A stretch of DNA of 64,000 nt from Rhodospirillales bacterium (GCA_028818855.1 JAPPMY010000259.1:29789-93788); one strand, 5' to 3'; positions 26,652 to 36,482 are shown, counted from the stretch's first letter. Numbers and translations: made by a program. Notes: generated by a model not told the origin, from the letters alone.

Positions 26652-27839
26652 CTACCCCCAGAGCCGCCGGGTGGCGAGGGCGGCGCCGTCGGCCAGCATG
26701 CGGAGCTTCGCCCAGACCACATCATCCGCCACGAATTGGTAGCTCGCGAATGTGCTGAAGCCGCAGTCGGTGCCGGCGATCACGCGGCGCGCATCGCCCA
26801 TCACCTCGGCATAGAGGCAGATGCGGTCGGCCACCACCTCCGGGTGCTCCAGGTAGTTGGTGGTCACGTCGATCACGCCGGGAATCAGGATCATGGGCTG
26901 GGGCGGTGGGTTCGCCTTGATCGCCTTCCATTCATGCTGGTGGCGCGGATTGGCGCAGGCGATGCTGAGGGCGCCGACCCTGGCCTCGTAGATCGGCGGC
27001 AGCAGCGGCGCGAGATCGCAGTCGTCGATATGGGGACCGTCCCAGTTGCCGAAGCAGACGTGGAGCCGCACCTTCTCTGCCGGGATGTCGGCGACGGCCA
27101 CGTTGAGCGCCCTGATGTGCAGCGCGACCCGCTCCAGGAACTCGTCCAGCGGGCGATCCTGGAACATGAACTGGCGCTCCATGGCGAGGTCGGGGGCGTC
27201 GATCTGCAACAGGTGGCCGGCGCCGACGATCGCGTCGTACTCCTTCTTTAGCTCGTGCCCGAGCGCCATGACGTAATCCTCGTCCCGCGGATAGTCGGGA
27301 TTGTCGTCGGCGCGCAGCATGGTGGTCGATACGATGCCGGGAGAGGCGGCGGTCACGAACGTCTCGGCGAAGCCGCCGTCCGAGCGCTCCAGCGACGCCC
27401 CGAACTGCGCGAGCTCGAAGCTCACGTCGGCGAGGTCGGGTTCGTACCGGACGGCGGTCTGCGCCTGCGGCGCGTTCCAGACCTTCGGCCGTTCCCTGTC
27501 CCGGCTCCAAGTGCGCTCGGTGAACATCGCCGCGTAGCCGGGGAACTTGACCATGTCGGTGAGCATCTTGCGCCGGGATTCGCCGCCGAAGCCCGACATG
27601 CGCTGCGGCACGTAGGTCTGGAAGCCCACACGCGATTCCTCGCCGTCGCTGCCGATATCGACGCCGCTTTCGAGCTGCTTGGCGACGACCCAATCGATGC
27701 CGTCGGCGACCGCCTGTGCGAAGGCGCCCTGGTCGATCGCGGCACCCTGCTCCCGCCGGATGAGAAGTTCCTCCAGGGCCGGCGGCCGGGGCAGGCTACC
27801 GGCGTGGGTGGTGAGCATGCGGTCGTCGCTGGCGAGCAT
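26652..27839 (-). CDS. Cobalamin-independent methionine synthase (MetE C-terminal)-like methyltransferase
   Basis: A 395-aa protein; ATG 27839 is chosen for GGGAGG at correct spacing. It corresponds to the catalytic TIM barrel of MetE without the N-terminal half. Zinc-site elements appear as HVCFGN (His and Cys) and GTDCGFST (Cys). TTHAGSLPRP near the N-terminus is typical of stand-alone MetE-like or epoxyalkane:CoM-transferase-like proteins. It probably transfers methyl or alkyl groups to a thiol. It is divergent from the D-aminoacylase gene and converges with the GMC gene. Confidence 0.9.
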   Translation of the reverse strand: MLASDDRMLTTHAGSLPRPPALEELLIRREQGAAIDQGAFAQAVADGIDWVVAKQLESGVDIGSDGEESRVGFQTYVPQRMSGFGGESRRKMLTDMVKFPGYAAMFTERTWSRDRERPKVWNAPQAQTAVRYEPDLADVSFELAQFGASLERSDGGFAETFVTAASPGIVSTTMLRADDNPDYPRDEDYVMALGHELKKEYDAIVGAGHLLQIDAPDLAMERQFMFQDRPLDEFLERVALHIRALNVAVADIPAEKVRLHVCFGNWDGPHIDDCDLAPLLPPIYEARVGALSIACANPRHQHEWKAIKANPPPQPMILIPGVIDVTTNYLEHPEVVADRICLYAEVMGDARRVIAGTDCGFSTFASYQFVADDVVWAKLRMLADGAALATRRLWG

Positions 27840-27979
27840 CGGGTAGCCTCCCGTTTTCCGGTTCTCGGGCCGAGTGTCGCGCGCGCCCGGCCGGGCACGC
27901 AACCGCTGCATTCCGCCCTTGCGGCAGCCCGCGATTTCCTTCTAATGGTCTGCTCTCCGGATGAGCCAAGGGGGCGACG

Positions 27980-29713
27980 ATGAGCAGGCCTTACGCGCTG
28001 GTAATTCGCGGCGGCACCGTCGTGGACGGCTCGGGCGGCGAGCCCCGCGATGCGGACGTCGCGATCGCAGACGGCCTGGTGGCGGCAGTCGGACCCGGTC
28101 TCGGCCCCGGCGACGAGGAGATCGATGCGCGCGGCATGATCGTGACGCCGGGCTTCATCGACCCCCACACGCATTACGACGCGCAGGCAACCTGGAGCAG
28201 CCGAATCACGCCGTCGTCCTGGAACGGCGTCACCACCGCGATGATCGGCAACTGCGGGGTGGGCTTCGCTCCCTGCCGGCCCGACCAGCGGGAGACGCTG
28301 GTGGAGTTCATGGAGGGCGTCGAGGACATCCCCGGCGCCGTGCTGGACGAAGGGCTGCCGTGGACGTGGCAGAGCTTCGAGCAATTCATGGACGCGCTGG
28401 ATGCCCGGCCCTACGACCTCGACATCGCGGCACAGGTGCCGCATTCGCCGGTCCGCGTCTTCGTCATGGGCCAGCGCGGCGTGGAGCGCGAGCCCGCGAC
28501 GCCCGAGGACAACGCTGCCATGGCGGAGCTTGCAGCGGCAGGGGTGCGTGCCGGCGCGCTCGGCTTCTCGACCTCGCGTACGCTCAACCACAAGACGCTG
28601 GACGGCCGCCCCATCCCGACGCTGACCGCGGCCGAGGACGAGCTTTCCGCCATCGCCACCGCCATGGGCACGGTCGGTTCGGGCTGGCTGCAGGTGATCT
28701 CCGACTTCCACGATCTCGACGGGGAGTTCGCCATGCTGCGGCGCGTGGTCGAGCGCAGTCGCCGGCCGATGGCGATTACCATCCTCCAGAACGACCGCGC
28801 ACCCGACGGCTGGCGCCGCATCCTCGCCCATATCTTGGACGCCAACCGTGCCGGCCTGCCGATGATCGGTCAGACGCTCACGCGCGCCACCGGCGTCCTG
28901 CTCGGCTTCGAGATCTCGATCAACCCGTTCTCCGGCCGGCCGAGCTGGGAGGCGATCGCCCATCTGCCGCTGGAGAAAAAGCTCGAGACCCTGCGGCAGC
29001 CGGACTTCCGCGCCCGTCTCTTCACCGAGGAATGCGCGGATGCCTTCGTCGCCAAGCGTGTCTGCCGCTGGGATCGCCTCTACCCGCTCGGCACGCCGCC
29101 CGACTACGAGCCCGACGCCGAGCGGAGCGTTGCCGCCATCGCCGCCCGCGAGGGGCGGACGCCCGAGGACGTCGCCTATGACTACCTGCTGGAGCGGGAC
29201 GGCAAGGCGATGCTCTACCGACCGGTCAGCAACTACACCGAAGGCTCGCTCGACGCGGTGGGCGAAATGCTGCGGCATCCGCACACGCTGGTGAGCCTGG
29301 GCGACGGCGGCGCCCACGTGGGTATGCTGTGCGATGCGAATGCGTTCACCTACATGCTGGTCCACTGGGTGCGCGACCGGGCGGCGGGCGGCCGGGTGCC
29401 GCTGCCCTGGGCGGTCAGGCGCATGACCCGCGACAACGCGCTGGCGCTCGGCCTCGAAGATCGCGGGCTGCTCCGGCCCGGTTTCAAGGCAGATATCAAT
29501 GTGATCGACCTCGACCGCCTCGCGATGCACTGTCCGGAGCCGGTCTACGACCTGCCGGGCGGCGGACGGCGGCTCATTCAAAGGGCCGAGGGCTACGTGG
29601 CGACGGTGGTCTCGGGCGCCCCGGTCTATCGCGACGGCGAGGCCACCGGCGCGCTGCCCGGCCGTCTCCAGCGGGGTCCGCAGGCCGGCCCGCGCGCCGA
29701 CGCTGCCGCATAG
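27980..29713 (+). CDS. N-acyl-D-amino-acid deacylase / amidohydrolase-superfamily protein
   Basis: A 577-aa protein. N-terminal beta sandwich VIRGGTVVDGSGG, then the metal-binding H63-x-H65 in GFIDPHTHYDAQ. Cys98 lies in the GNCGVGFAPC motif conserved in D-aminoacylases, and the catalytic Asp is in SLGDGGAHVG. C-terminal sandwich: DRGLLRPGFKADINVID. Such enzymes release D-amino acids or related amines from N-acyl conjugates using zinc. It is divergent from the MetE-like gene and ends at a hairpin between it and aceA. Confidence 0.92.
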   Translation: MSRPYALVIRGGTVVDGSGGEPRDADVAIADGLVAAVGPGLGPGDEEIDARGMIVTPGFIDPHTHYDAQATWSSRITPSSWNGVTTAMIGNCGVGFAPCRPDQRETLVEFMEGVEDIPGAVLDEGLPWTWQSFEQFMDALDARPYDLDIAAQVPHSPVRVFVMGQRGVEREPATPEDNAAMAELAAAGVRAGALGFSTSRTLNHKTLDGRPIPTLTAAEDELSAIATAMGTVGSGWLQVISDFHDLDGEFAMLRRVVERSRRPMAITILQNDRAPDGWRRILAHILDANRAGLPMIGQTLTRATGVLLGFEISINPFSGRPSWEAIAHLPLEKKLETLRQPDFRARLFTEECADAFVAKRVCRWDRLYPLGTPPDYEPDAERSVAAIAAREGRTPEDVAYDYLLERDGKAMLYRPVSNYTEGSLDAVGEMLRHPHTLVSLGDGGAHVGMLCDANAFTYMLVHWVRDRAAGGRVPLPWAVRRMTRDNALALGLEDRGLLRPGFKADINVIDLDRLAMHCPEPVYDLPGGGRRLIQRAEGYVATVVSGAPVYRDGEATGALPGRLQRGPQAGPRADAAA

Positions 29714-29740
29714 AGCCGGCGGCCGCTGAGCGAAAAGGAG

Positions 29741-29776
29741 CCAGGGCGCTCCCGCTGCAGGCGGCAAACGCCCTGG
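29741..29776. terminator. Hairpin between convergent genes
   Basis: CCAGGGCG at 29741-29748 pairs perfectly with CGCCCTGG at 29769-29776. The intervening 20 nt contain a nested CCGC/GCGG stem (29752-29755 with 29761-29764). It lies in the 73-bp gap between the stops of the D-aminoacylase and isocitrate lyase genes. A bidirectional terminator is the natural reading, although no strong T-tract follows on either strand. Confidence 0.55.
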
Positions 29777-29786
29777 CGCCGGCGGT

Positions 29787-31088
29787 CTATTCGGCGGCGC
29801 TCGAGAGCGCGTGCGTGAACTGATCCGTCTCGGTGGAGCCTGTCATTGCGGCTGTCGAGACGGCACCGCCGGAAACGGCCATGCTCACCGCGTCGAAGTA
29901 GGCCGCGCCGACCTCGTGCTGGTGGCGGGTCGCCGTGTAGCCAGCGGGCTCGGACGCGAACTCGGCCTCCTGCAGCGCCGAGTAGGCGGCCATGCCGCCA
30001 TCGCGGTAGCCCCGCGCCAGCTCGAACATGCCGTGGTTCAGGCTGTGGAAGCCGGCCAGCGTCACGAACTGGAACTTGTAGCCCATGGCACCCAGCTCGC
30101 GCTGGAAGCGGGCGATCGTCCGCTCGTCGATGTTGCTGCGCCAGTTGAACGAGGGCGAGCAGTTGTAGGCGAGCATCTTGCCTGGGTGCTCGCGGCGGAT
30201 GGCCTCGGCGAAGGTCCGCGCCTGGCCGAGATCGGGGGTGGAGGTCTCCATCCAGAGCAGGTCGGCGTAGGGCGCGAAGGCGAGGCCGCGGGCGATGCAG
30301 CGCGCCATGCCCTCGCCGTCCCGCAAGCGGTGGAAGCCTTCCGCCGTGCGCTCGCCGGTGATGAAGGGCCGGTCGCGCTCGTCGATGTCGCTGGTGATGA
30401 GCTTGGCGCTGTCCGCGTCGGTCCTTGCGACGAGCACGGTCGCCGTGCCGCAGACGTCGGCCGCAAGCCGCGCCGCGCTCAGGTTGCGGATGTGCGCCTG
30501 GGTCGGAATCAGCACCTTGCCGCCCATGTGGCCGCACTTCTTCTCGGACGCGAGCTGGTCCTCGAAGTGGATGCCGCCGACGCCGGCTTCGATGTAGGCC
30601 TTCGCGATCTCGAAGGCGTTGAGCGGCCCGCCGAAGCCGGCCTCCGCGTCCGCCACGATCGGCGCGAACCACGACGTCGCGCCGAACCCGTCGACGCTGT
30701 CGATTTGGTCGGCACGTTGCAGCGCGCGGTTGATGCGCCGTGCGAGCGCGGGTCCGCTGTCGGCCGGGTAGAGGCTCTGATCGGGGTAGGTGTGCCCTGC
30801 GCCGTTGGCGTCCGCGGCCACCTGCCAGCCGGACAGGTAGATCGCCTTGAGGCCGGCGCGCACCATCTGCACGGCCTGGCCGCCCGTCATCGCGCCCAGC
30901 GCGTGAACGTAGTCCTCGGTCTCGAGCAGGTGCCAGAGCCGGTTGGCGGCGTGCTCGGCGAGCGTATAGCGGACCGGCAGAGTCCCGCGCAGCGCTACGA
31001 CCTGGTCGGCGCCGTAGTCGCGGCGAATGCCTGCGAAGCGGCCGTCAGGGGCGTCGTAGATCAGGGACTCTGTCGATCTCGCACTCAT
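29787..31088 (-). CDS. aceA: Isocitrate lyase
   Basis: A 433-aa protein. The start at 31088 follows GAGGAGG at ideal spacing; a longer frame from 31121 would overlap aceB and lacks a site. The catalytic KKCGHMGGK motif lies at residues 183-191. WMETSTPDL and YNCSPSFNW are also conserved. It splits isocitrate to glyoxylate and succinate for growth on acetate, fatty acids or aromatic breakdown products. It sits 10 bp downstream of aceB, one operon, under the probable control of the divergent ScfR-type regulator. Confidence 0.97.
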   Translation of the reverse strand: MSARSTESLIYDAPDGRFAGIRRDYGADQVVALRGTLPVRYTLAEHAANRLWHLLETEDYVHALGAMTGGQAVQMVRAGLKAIYLSGWQVAADANGAGHTYPDQSLYPADSGPALARRINRALQRADQIDSVDGFGATSWFAPIVADAEAGFGGPLNAFEIAKAYIEAGVGGIHFEDQLASEKKCGHMGGKVLIPTQAHIRNLSAARLAADVCGTATVLVARTDADSAKLITSDIDERDRPFITGERTAEGFHRLRDGEGMARCIARGLAFAPYADLLWMETSTPDLGQARTFAEAIRREHPGKMLAYNCSPSFNWRSNIDERTIARFQRELGAMGYKFQFVTLAGFHSLNHGMFELARGYRDGGMAAYSALQEAEFASEPAGYTATRHQHEVGAAYFDAVSMAVSGGAVSTAAMTGSTETDQFTHALSSAAE

Positions 31089-31098
31089 CTCATCCTCC

Positions 31099-32745
31099 TC
31101 AATCGGCGGTCTCGCCGTCATGGATGGTGTTCAACACCTGGTAAGCGGGCAGCGTGAGAAAGGTGGGGAAGTCATCGGCGGTCGCCACTTCGGTGAAGAG
31201 GGCGATCGCGTCGTCGAAATGCCCGCCTTCGAAACGGTCCTCGCCAAGCGCCTCTCTGAGGGCCGCGATCTCCTCGGCAAGCACCCGGTCGACCAGCGCC
31301 CGGTCGATTGCCCGGCCGTCCGCAAGGCTGGCCCCGTGACGCATCCACTGCCAGATCTGGGCCCGGCTGATCTCGGCGGTCGCCGCGTCCTCCATCAGGT
31401 TGTAGAGCGGCACGGCGCCGCGGCCCGCAAGCCACGCCTCGATGTACTGGATGCCGACGCGGATGTTGTTGCGGAGCCCCTCCTCGGTGATCGCGCCTTC
31501 CGGCATGGCGATGAGGTCCGCCTCGGTCACCGTCACGTTGCCGAGTTGCAGCGAGACCTGATTGGGCTCGGGCATCAGCCGGTCGAAGACCTCGCGGGCG
31601 ACGGGCACGAGCCCCGGATGCGCGACCCAGGTGCCGTCATGACCGTCGCCGGCCTCTCGCTCCTTGTCCGCGCGAACCTTGCCGAACGCCTGCTCGTTGG
31701 CCCTGTCGTCGCCCTTGATCGGGATCTGAGCCGCCATGCCGCCCATGGCGTGCGCGCCGCGTCGGTGGCAGGTCTTGATGAGAAGGCGGCTGTAGGCGCG
31801 CATGAAGGGCTGCGTCATGGTGACGAGGCCGCGATCGGGCAGCACACAGTCGGCGCGGTTCCGGAAGGTCTTGATGACGCTGAAGATGTAGTCCCAGCGC
31901 CCGCAATTGAGGCCCACGATGTGGTCCTTCAGAGCGTGCAGGATCTCGTCCATCTCGAACGCGGCCGTGATGGTCTCGATCAGCACCGTCGCCTTGATCG
32001 TGCAGATGGGGAGGTCGAGTTCCTCCTGGGCCGCGACGAACACGGCGTTCCAGAGCGCCGCCTCTTCGTAGTGCTCCATCTTGGGCAGGTAGAAGTAGGG
32101 GCCGGAGCCTCTGGCGCCGAGTTCCGCCGCGTTGTGGAAGAAGAAGAGGCCGAAGTCGAAGAGGCTCGCGGACACAGGCTCGCCATCGACCAGGAGGTGC
32201 GCTTCCTCCAGGTGCCAGCCGCGCGGTCGGACGATGAGGGTCGCGATTTCGTCGCCCAGCGCATACGACTTGCCGGACTTGGGGTCGGTCATGCCGATGG
32301 TGCGCCGCGCCGCATCGCGCAGATTGATCTGGCCGGCGATCATCGCCTCAAAGGTCGGCGACGCGGCGTCCTCGAAATCGGCCATGAAGCAGGACGCGCC
32401 GCAGTTGAGCGCGTTGATGATCATCTTGCGGTCGACCGGGCCGGTGATCTCCACCCGCCGGTCGGCGAGGTCGCCGGGCGTGCCGGCGATGGTCCAATCG
32501 CTCTCTCTGATTGCCCTGGTCTCCGGCCGGAAGGCCGGATTCTCGCCGGCATCGACGCGGGCCTGGAATTCAGCACGGGCCTCGAGCAGACGCCGCCGCT
32601 CGGCGCCGAAGCGCCGCTCCAACCCGGCGACGAAGGCGCAAGCCTCAGCGCTCAGGATCTCGTCGCGGCCGGGGACGTCGGGACCGGCGATCTCGACTCC
32701 GGTCTCCCAGATCTCGTCTGCGTCCTTCCTGCGGCTCTGCTGCAT
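31099..32745 (-). CDS. aceB: Malate synthase A
   Basis: A 548-aa protein, AAGGAG before the ATG. Malate synthase A features include [22 protein letters not shown] split around residues 105-127, [14 protein letters not shown] [22 protein letters not shown], and the late catalytic-Asp region [13 protein letters not shown]. It condenses glyoxylate with acetyl-CoA. It is upstream of aceA in a leftward operon whose promoter lies in the AT-rich 195-bp gap shared with the divergent regulator. Confidence 0.97.
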   Translation of the reverse strand: MQQSRRKDADEIWETGVEIAGPDVPGRDEILSAEACAFVAGLERRFGAERRRLLEARAEFQARVDAGENPAFRPETRAIRESDWTIAGTPGDLADRRVEITGPVDRKMIINALNCGASCFMADFEDAASPTFEAMIAGQINLRDAARRTIGMTDPKSGKSYALGDEIATLIVRPRGWHLEEAHLLVDGEPVSASLFDFGLFFFHNAAELGARGSGPYFYLPKMEHYEEAALWNAVFVAAQEELDLPICTIKATVLIETITAAFEMDEILHALKDHIVGLNCGRWDYIFSVIKTFRNRADCVLPDRGLVTMTQPFMRAYSRLLIKTCHRRGAHAMGGMAAQIPIKGDDRANEQAFGKVRADKEREAGDGHDGTWVAHPGLVPVAREVFDRLMPEPNQVSLQLGNVTVTEADLIAMPEGAITEEGLRNNIRVGIQYIEAWLAGRGAVPLYNLMEDAATAEISRAQIWQWMRHGASLADGRAIDRALVDRVLAEEIAALREALGEDRFEGGHFDDAIALFTEVATADDFPTFLTLPAYQVLNTIHDGETAD

Positions 32746-32940
32746 CGCGTGCTACTCCTTGCGTGTTGCACCGCAATACGACATCAATGTCGCGCGATGG
32801 GGCGGGAATGTCCATAACTTGTTGGAAAAAAACGTGTATTTCATTCATAATTGGTATGCCTATTGATGTGATGTTGTAAATTTGGTAAATTTGCGTGAGC
32901 GCGTGCGGGGGGCGCGGAACACGTGCGTGGAGGGTGGACC
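32746..32940. promoter_or_regulatory. Divergent aceB / regulator control region with GTAAATTTG direct repeats
   Basis: The gap is clearly more AT-rich than its surroundings. Two abutting direct repeats of GTAAATTTG occupy 32876-32884 and 32885-32893. A short inverted repeat TTGC-ACC-GCAA lies at 32766-32776, next to aceB. RamB/PccR/ScfR-type regulators are known to bind TTTGCAAA-like sites, and these elements resemble them loosely. They are therefore candidate operators for autoregulation and aceBA control (inference). GGAGGG at 32929-32934 is the regulator's ribosome binding site. Confidence 0.6.
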
Positions 32941-34377
32941 ATGCAGGGCAAGGTGATGGCGGGCCAGAGAGTGCGCAGGCTCCGGCGCGAACGCGGGCTC
33001 ACCCAGGCGCGCATGGCGGCGCAACTCGGCATCTCCACCAGCTACCTCAACCTCATCGAGCGCAGCCAGCGGCCCGTCACGGTTCCGTTCCTGCTCAAGC
33101 TCGGCCAGGCGTTCGACATCGATCTCCAACGCTTTGCGGAAGACGACGAGGGGCGCGTCACCGCCCAACTGAGGGAAGTGTTCGGCGACCCGCTGTTTGC
33201 CCGAAGCCGGGTCGGCGATCAAGACATTCGCGATGCGGCCCAGGCGAGCCCGGCGCTCGGCGATGCCGTCATCCTTCTCTTCCGCGCCTACCGCGACCTC
33301 CTGGAGAACACGATGAACGGTGCCGAGGGTCTCGGCGCCGCCGGGGAGGGCAGCCCGCTTGCCCCGCTGGCCGGAGCTGCCGGAAGCCCGAGCGACGAGG
33401 TGCAGGAATTCGTTCAGGCCCGGTCCTGCTATTTCCCCGAGATCGAGGAGGCTGCCGAGCGGCTCCGGGCCGACGAGAGCCTCGATGCGGACGGTCTCTA
33501 CGAGGGGCTGCGCGCCGTCCTCACGGATGCCCACGGCCTCAAGGTCCGCCTCATGCCTGCGCACGTCATGCACGATCTGGTCCGTCGCTACGACCGCCAC
33601 GGCCGTCGCGTGATGCTGTCCGAAGCGCTGGCGGCCGAGGAGCGCGTCTTTCAGCTCGCCCATCAGCTTGGGCTGCTCGGCTGGCACGAGCTCTTCGACG
33701 ACATCGCGGCCCAGTCCGGCCTTCAGGGCGAGGCGCGTCGCCTCCTCGTCATCGACCTGGCCGGCTATTTCGCCGGCGCCTGCGTGATGCCCTACGAGCG
33801 CTTCCACGCCGCTGCCGAGGCGCTCGACTACGACATCGACCTCCTGGGCCGGCGCTTCGGTGCGTCGTTCGAGCACGTCTGCCAGCGGCTCGTCACCCTG
33901 CAGCGGCCGGGGGCCAAGGGCGTGCCGTTCTTCCTCGTCCACCTCGACTGCGCGGGCAACGTGCTGCGCCGTTTCGACGCCGGTGGGTTCCGCTTCGCCC
34001 GCTTCGGCGGTCTCTGCCCGCGATGGGGGGTGCACCGCGCCTTCCGGACGCCGGGCGAGACGCGGTTCGACATCGTCGAGATGCCCGACGGCGCGTCCTA
34101 CCTCACGATCGCGCGCGCGGTCACGCGGCCGGGCGCCGGCCACGCGCTTCCGGGCCAGCAGCTCGTGGTCGCGATCGGCTGCCAGCTTTCCCACGCGAAC
34201 CGTCTCGTCTACGGCTCCGGCGTCGACCCGGAGCGGCCTGCGGGCGTGACCTCCATCGGCATCAACTGCCGGCTTTGTGAGCGCACCGATTGCAGCGCCC
34301 GCGCCTATCCACCGTCCGGCCGCCGCCTGATCGTGGACGAGAATCAGCAAGGCCTGTCGCCCTACTTCTTTGCCTGA
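32941..34377 (+). CDS. XRE-family short-chain fatty acyl-CoA regulator (ScfR/RamB/PccR type)
   Basis: A 478-aa protein. The N-terminal HTH_3 domain (about residues 8-62: RGLTQARMAAQLGISTSYLN) is followed by an IrrE/ImmA-like middle with AHQLGL where the HExxH protease motif would lie. The C-terminal DUF2083 region has the cysteine cluster GINCRLCERTDC. Regulators of this type (RamB in actinobacteria, PccR in Rhodobacter) control acetate, propionate and glyoxylate-shunt genes in response to acyl-CoA or acetate. The divergent aceB-aceA operon makes that the evident target. Confidence 0.92.
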   Translation: MQGKVMAGQRVRRLRRERGLTQARMAAQLGISTSYLNLIERSQRPVTVPFLLKLGQAFDIDLQRFAEDDEGRVTAQLREVFGDPLFARSRVGDQDIRDAAQASPALGDAVILLFRAYRDLLENTMNGAEGLGAAGEGSPLAPLAGAAGSPSDEVQEFVQARSCYFPEIEEAAERLRADESLDADGLYEGLRAVLTDAHGLKVRLMPAHVMHDLVRRYDRHGRRVMLSEALAAEERVFQLAHQLGLLGWHELFDDIAAQSGLQGEARRLLVIDLAGYFAGACVMPYERFHAAAEALDYDIDLLGRRFGASFEHVCQRLVTLQRPGAKGVPFFLVHLDCAGNVLRRFDAGGFRFARFGGLCPRWGVHRAFRTPGETRFDIVEMPDGASYLTIARAVTRPGAGHALPGQQLVVAIGCQLSHANRLVYGSGVDPERPAGVTSIGINCRLCERTDCSARAYPPSGRRLIVDENQQGLSPYFFA

Positions 34378-34414
34378 GAATCCGGGGTAGCGGGCGGCGC
34401 GGCGAGGGCGGCCG

Positions 34415-35323
34415 TCAGTCCGGCGGCACCACGGCGCCGTCCCAGCCCGCGGACGCGAGCACGGCCTTCTCCACGATCAGCCGCGCCGCCATGGTGGGGC
34501 GGGGCGAGGTGCCGATGCGGAGCTCGCCGACGATGCCGAGCAGCATATAGGCCTCGCGCCGCGTGAGCCCGGTCCACTCGGCGACGAGGCCGACGGCGGC
34601 GTTGGATGCGTCTTCCGTCGCGGCCTCCACCGAGGGGCCGTAGCCCACGATCTGCACCGTGCCGTTGTGCTCCAGGATCGGCCGCTCGACCGGGCTCTCC
34701 TTGTTGAGGGAGATCCGCGCCCGCACCCGGGCCGAGCACTCGACGCCGGTGCCGCTGATGATGCCGTCGCTGATCGCAGCATGGGGGTCGGCCATGAAGA
34801 TCAGGGCATCGTCGACCATCACCGGCAGGTGGACGCGCGCGCCTGTGCCCACGTCGCGCTGGTCGAAGTCGCCGCCGTAGGGCCCTGCGTGGGAGGGGCG
34901 GTAGCCCTCCGGCGGCATGGTGGACAGCGTGCCCAGATTGGGCGCAAGCGGAATCGCCACCCGGTCCCCGAACCACGCCTGCCCGTCGCGGATCGGGCAG
35001 GCGACGATGGCGGGCTCCTCGAACTCTTCCTTGAGCACGCCGAAGTTGCGAAGCACCGCGTTGGCTCCCTCGCCGAACGGCTCGATCTCGAGCAGGTCGA
35101 TCGCAACCGAATCGCCGGGCCGCGCGCCGCGCACGGCGATCGGGCCGGTCACCGGCGCGAGCGGATGCCCTTCCGATGCAGGCGTGAACGGCGTCGGAAC
35201 CTGGGCGATGTCCTCGATATCGTCGAAGGCGCCGTCCACCGTGACCTCGATTTCCGCACCAGGCTCGATGGTCATGGCCGGCGGTGTCGAGGGGCCGACG
35301 GTGAAGAGATAGGTCTTGGACAT
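34415..35323 (-). CDS. Acetamidase/formamidase family protein
   Basis: A 302-aa protein, ATG 35323. It shows the FmdA_AmdA pattern: VTGPIAVRGARPGDSVAIDLLEIEP, LGTLSTMPPEGYRPS, and ADPHAAISDGIISGTGVEC near residue 205, then a C-terminal helix with MLLGIVGELRIG. These metal-dependent amidases hydrolyse formamide or acetamide to ammonia and the acid. It is 22 bp downstream of a Rieske oxygenase gene on the same strand, so the two may act in sequence on an N-containing compound (inference). Confidence 0.9.
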   Translation of the reverse strand: MSKTYLFTVGPSTPPAMTIEPGAEIEVTVDGAFDDIEDIAQVPTPFTPASEGHPLAPVTGPIAVRGARPGDSVAIDLLEIEPFGEGANAVLRNFGVLKEEFEEPAIVACPIRDGQAWFGDRVAIPLAPNLGTLSTMPPEGYRPSHAGPYGGDFDQRDVGTGARVHLPVMVDDALIFMADPHAAISDGIISGTGVECSARVRARISLNKESPVERPILEHNGTVQIVGYGPSVEAATEDASNAAVGLVAEWTGLTRREAYMLLGIVGELRIGTSPRPTMAARLIVEKAVLASAGWDGAVVPPD

Positions 35324-35345
35324 GCTGGTGCTCCCGGCGCCGCTC

Positions 35346-36482
35346 TCAGCCGGTGAGCGCGGCATCCCGCATCTGGTGAAAGTTCTGCAGGCCGATCTCG
35401 TTCCGGCCGAACACGATCTCCCGCTGCACGCCTGCCGCAAGGTTCGCCTGCACGCCCTCCATCACGGCGAAGTCCTCGGTATCGAGCACGCCCAGCGCGA
35501 GCCGCATCATCTCCTCCCAGTCGCGCTCGCTCGTATCGTCGGCGGGCGAGGCGAAGCTGAAGCGGCAGGCCGTGGTGTCGGGCCGCGCAGGGTCGGGGAA
35601 GAAGCGCACCAGCTCCACATGCGGACCCTGGCTGATGAACACCGCGTTGGGGAAGAGCCGGTAGACGATCGTCGCATGCGGCAGCACGCGCCACGTTGCC
35701 GGGTCGCCGCCCTGCTGGTCCACGATGCTGCGGCGGGGCGCGACCAGGCGCGCATGACGGCCGCAGGCCTCGTAGAGGAAGACCGTGCCGAACAGCGTCT
35801 TGCCGATGGAGGCGCGGTGCAGGATGGGCACGTGGTAGTACTCGAGGAAGGTATCCACGCCCAGCTTCCAGTTCATCCGCTTGGTCCAGTCGTGACTGCC
35901 GCGGTGGCGGTAGTCCGCGAGGCCGAATGCCGCAAGCTCCGGGCCGAGACCGCCGAGAGCTTCGTCCAAGTCGAGCGAGCCGGCGGGGTCGAGCAGAAGC
36001 CAGACGAAGCCGTCGCGCTCTTCGGTGGGAAAGCGCACCAGGGCCTCTTCGCCGACCGCGATGTCGGGGAAGTGCTCGGCCGCCGGCTGCGCCCGGAGCA
36101 CGCCGCAGCGGTCGTAGGTCCAGTTGTGGTAGGGGCAGGCGAAGGCCTTGCCCACGTGGCCGGCGCCATCCAGCAGGCGGGCGCCCCGGTGCCGGCACGT
36201 GTTGAGCAGGCCACGCACGGTCCCCCCATCGTCCCGCATCAGCAATACGGGCACGCCCGCAATGTCGAGCGTGAGGTAGTCGCCGGGCTCGGCGATCTCG
36301 CAACCGAAGGCAAGCGGCAGCGGGTGGCGCCGGAAGAGCGCGGCGATCTCGTCGGCGAGCGCCGTCTCGCAGGTATACCGCCTTCCGTCGATCGCCATCG
36401 TGGCGTCGGCCTCCGGCAAGGCGCCGCGGCCGATGCGGTCGAGCGCCTCGGCGGCAAGGCGTTGTTCGGTTCGCAGTTCCAA
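35346..36482 (-). CDS. Rieske oxygenase alpha subunit, third in window
   Basis: A 378-aa protein. The apparent start is TTG at 36482, with GAGAGA a few bases upstream; no ATG gives a better fit. Rieske ligands are C96-H98 (NTCRHRG) and C116-H119 (ACPYHNWTY). The catalytic iron region is NWKLGVDTFLEYYHVPILH. It is not close to the two aromatic paralogues at 1 and 8972; the CPYHxW form occurs in demethylase and choline/carnitine-type oxygenases. No ferredoxin or reductase is adjacent. It is followed by a formamidase-like gene, so amide release from an oxidised N-substrate is one model. Confidence 0.9.
   Translation of the reverse strand: MELRTEQRLAAEALDRIGRGALPEADATMAIDGRRYTCETALADEIAALFRRHPLPLAFGCEIAEPGDYLTLDIAGVPVLLMRDDGGTVRGLLNTCRHRGARLLDGAGHVGKAFACPYHNWTYDRCGVLRAQPAAEHFPDIAVGEEALVRFPTEERDGFVWLLLDPAGSLDLDEALGGLGPELAAFGLADYRHRGSHDWTKRMNWKLGVDTFLEYYHVPILHRASIGKTLFGTVFLYEACGRHARLVAPRRSIVDQQGGDPATWRVLPHATIVYRLFPNAVFISQGPHVELVRFFPDPARPDTTACRFSFASPADDTSERDWEEMMRLALGVLDTEDFAVMEGVQANLAAGVQREIVFGRNEIGLQNFHQMRDAALTG

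Noticed and set aside
27840..27979. Possible SAM or cobalamin riboswitch before the MetE-like gene.
   Set aside because: The 140-bp gap is too short for a B12 element, and I see no recognisable SAM-riboswitch core.
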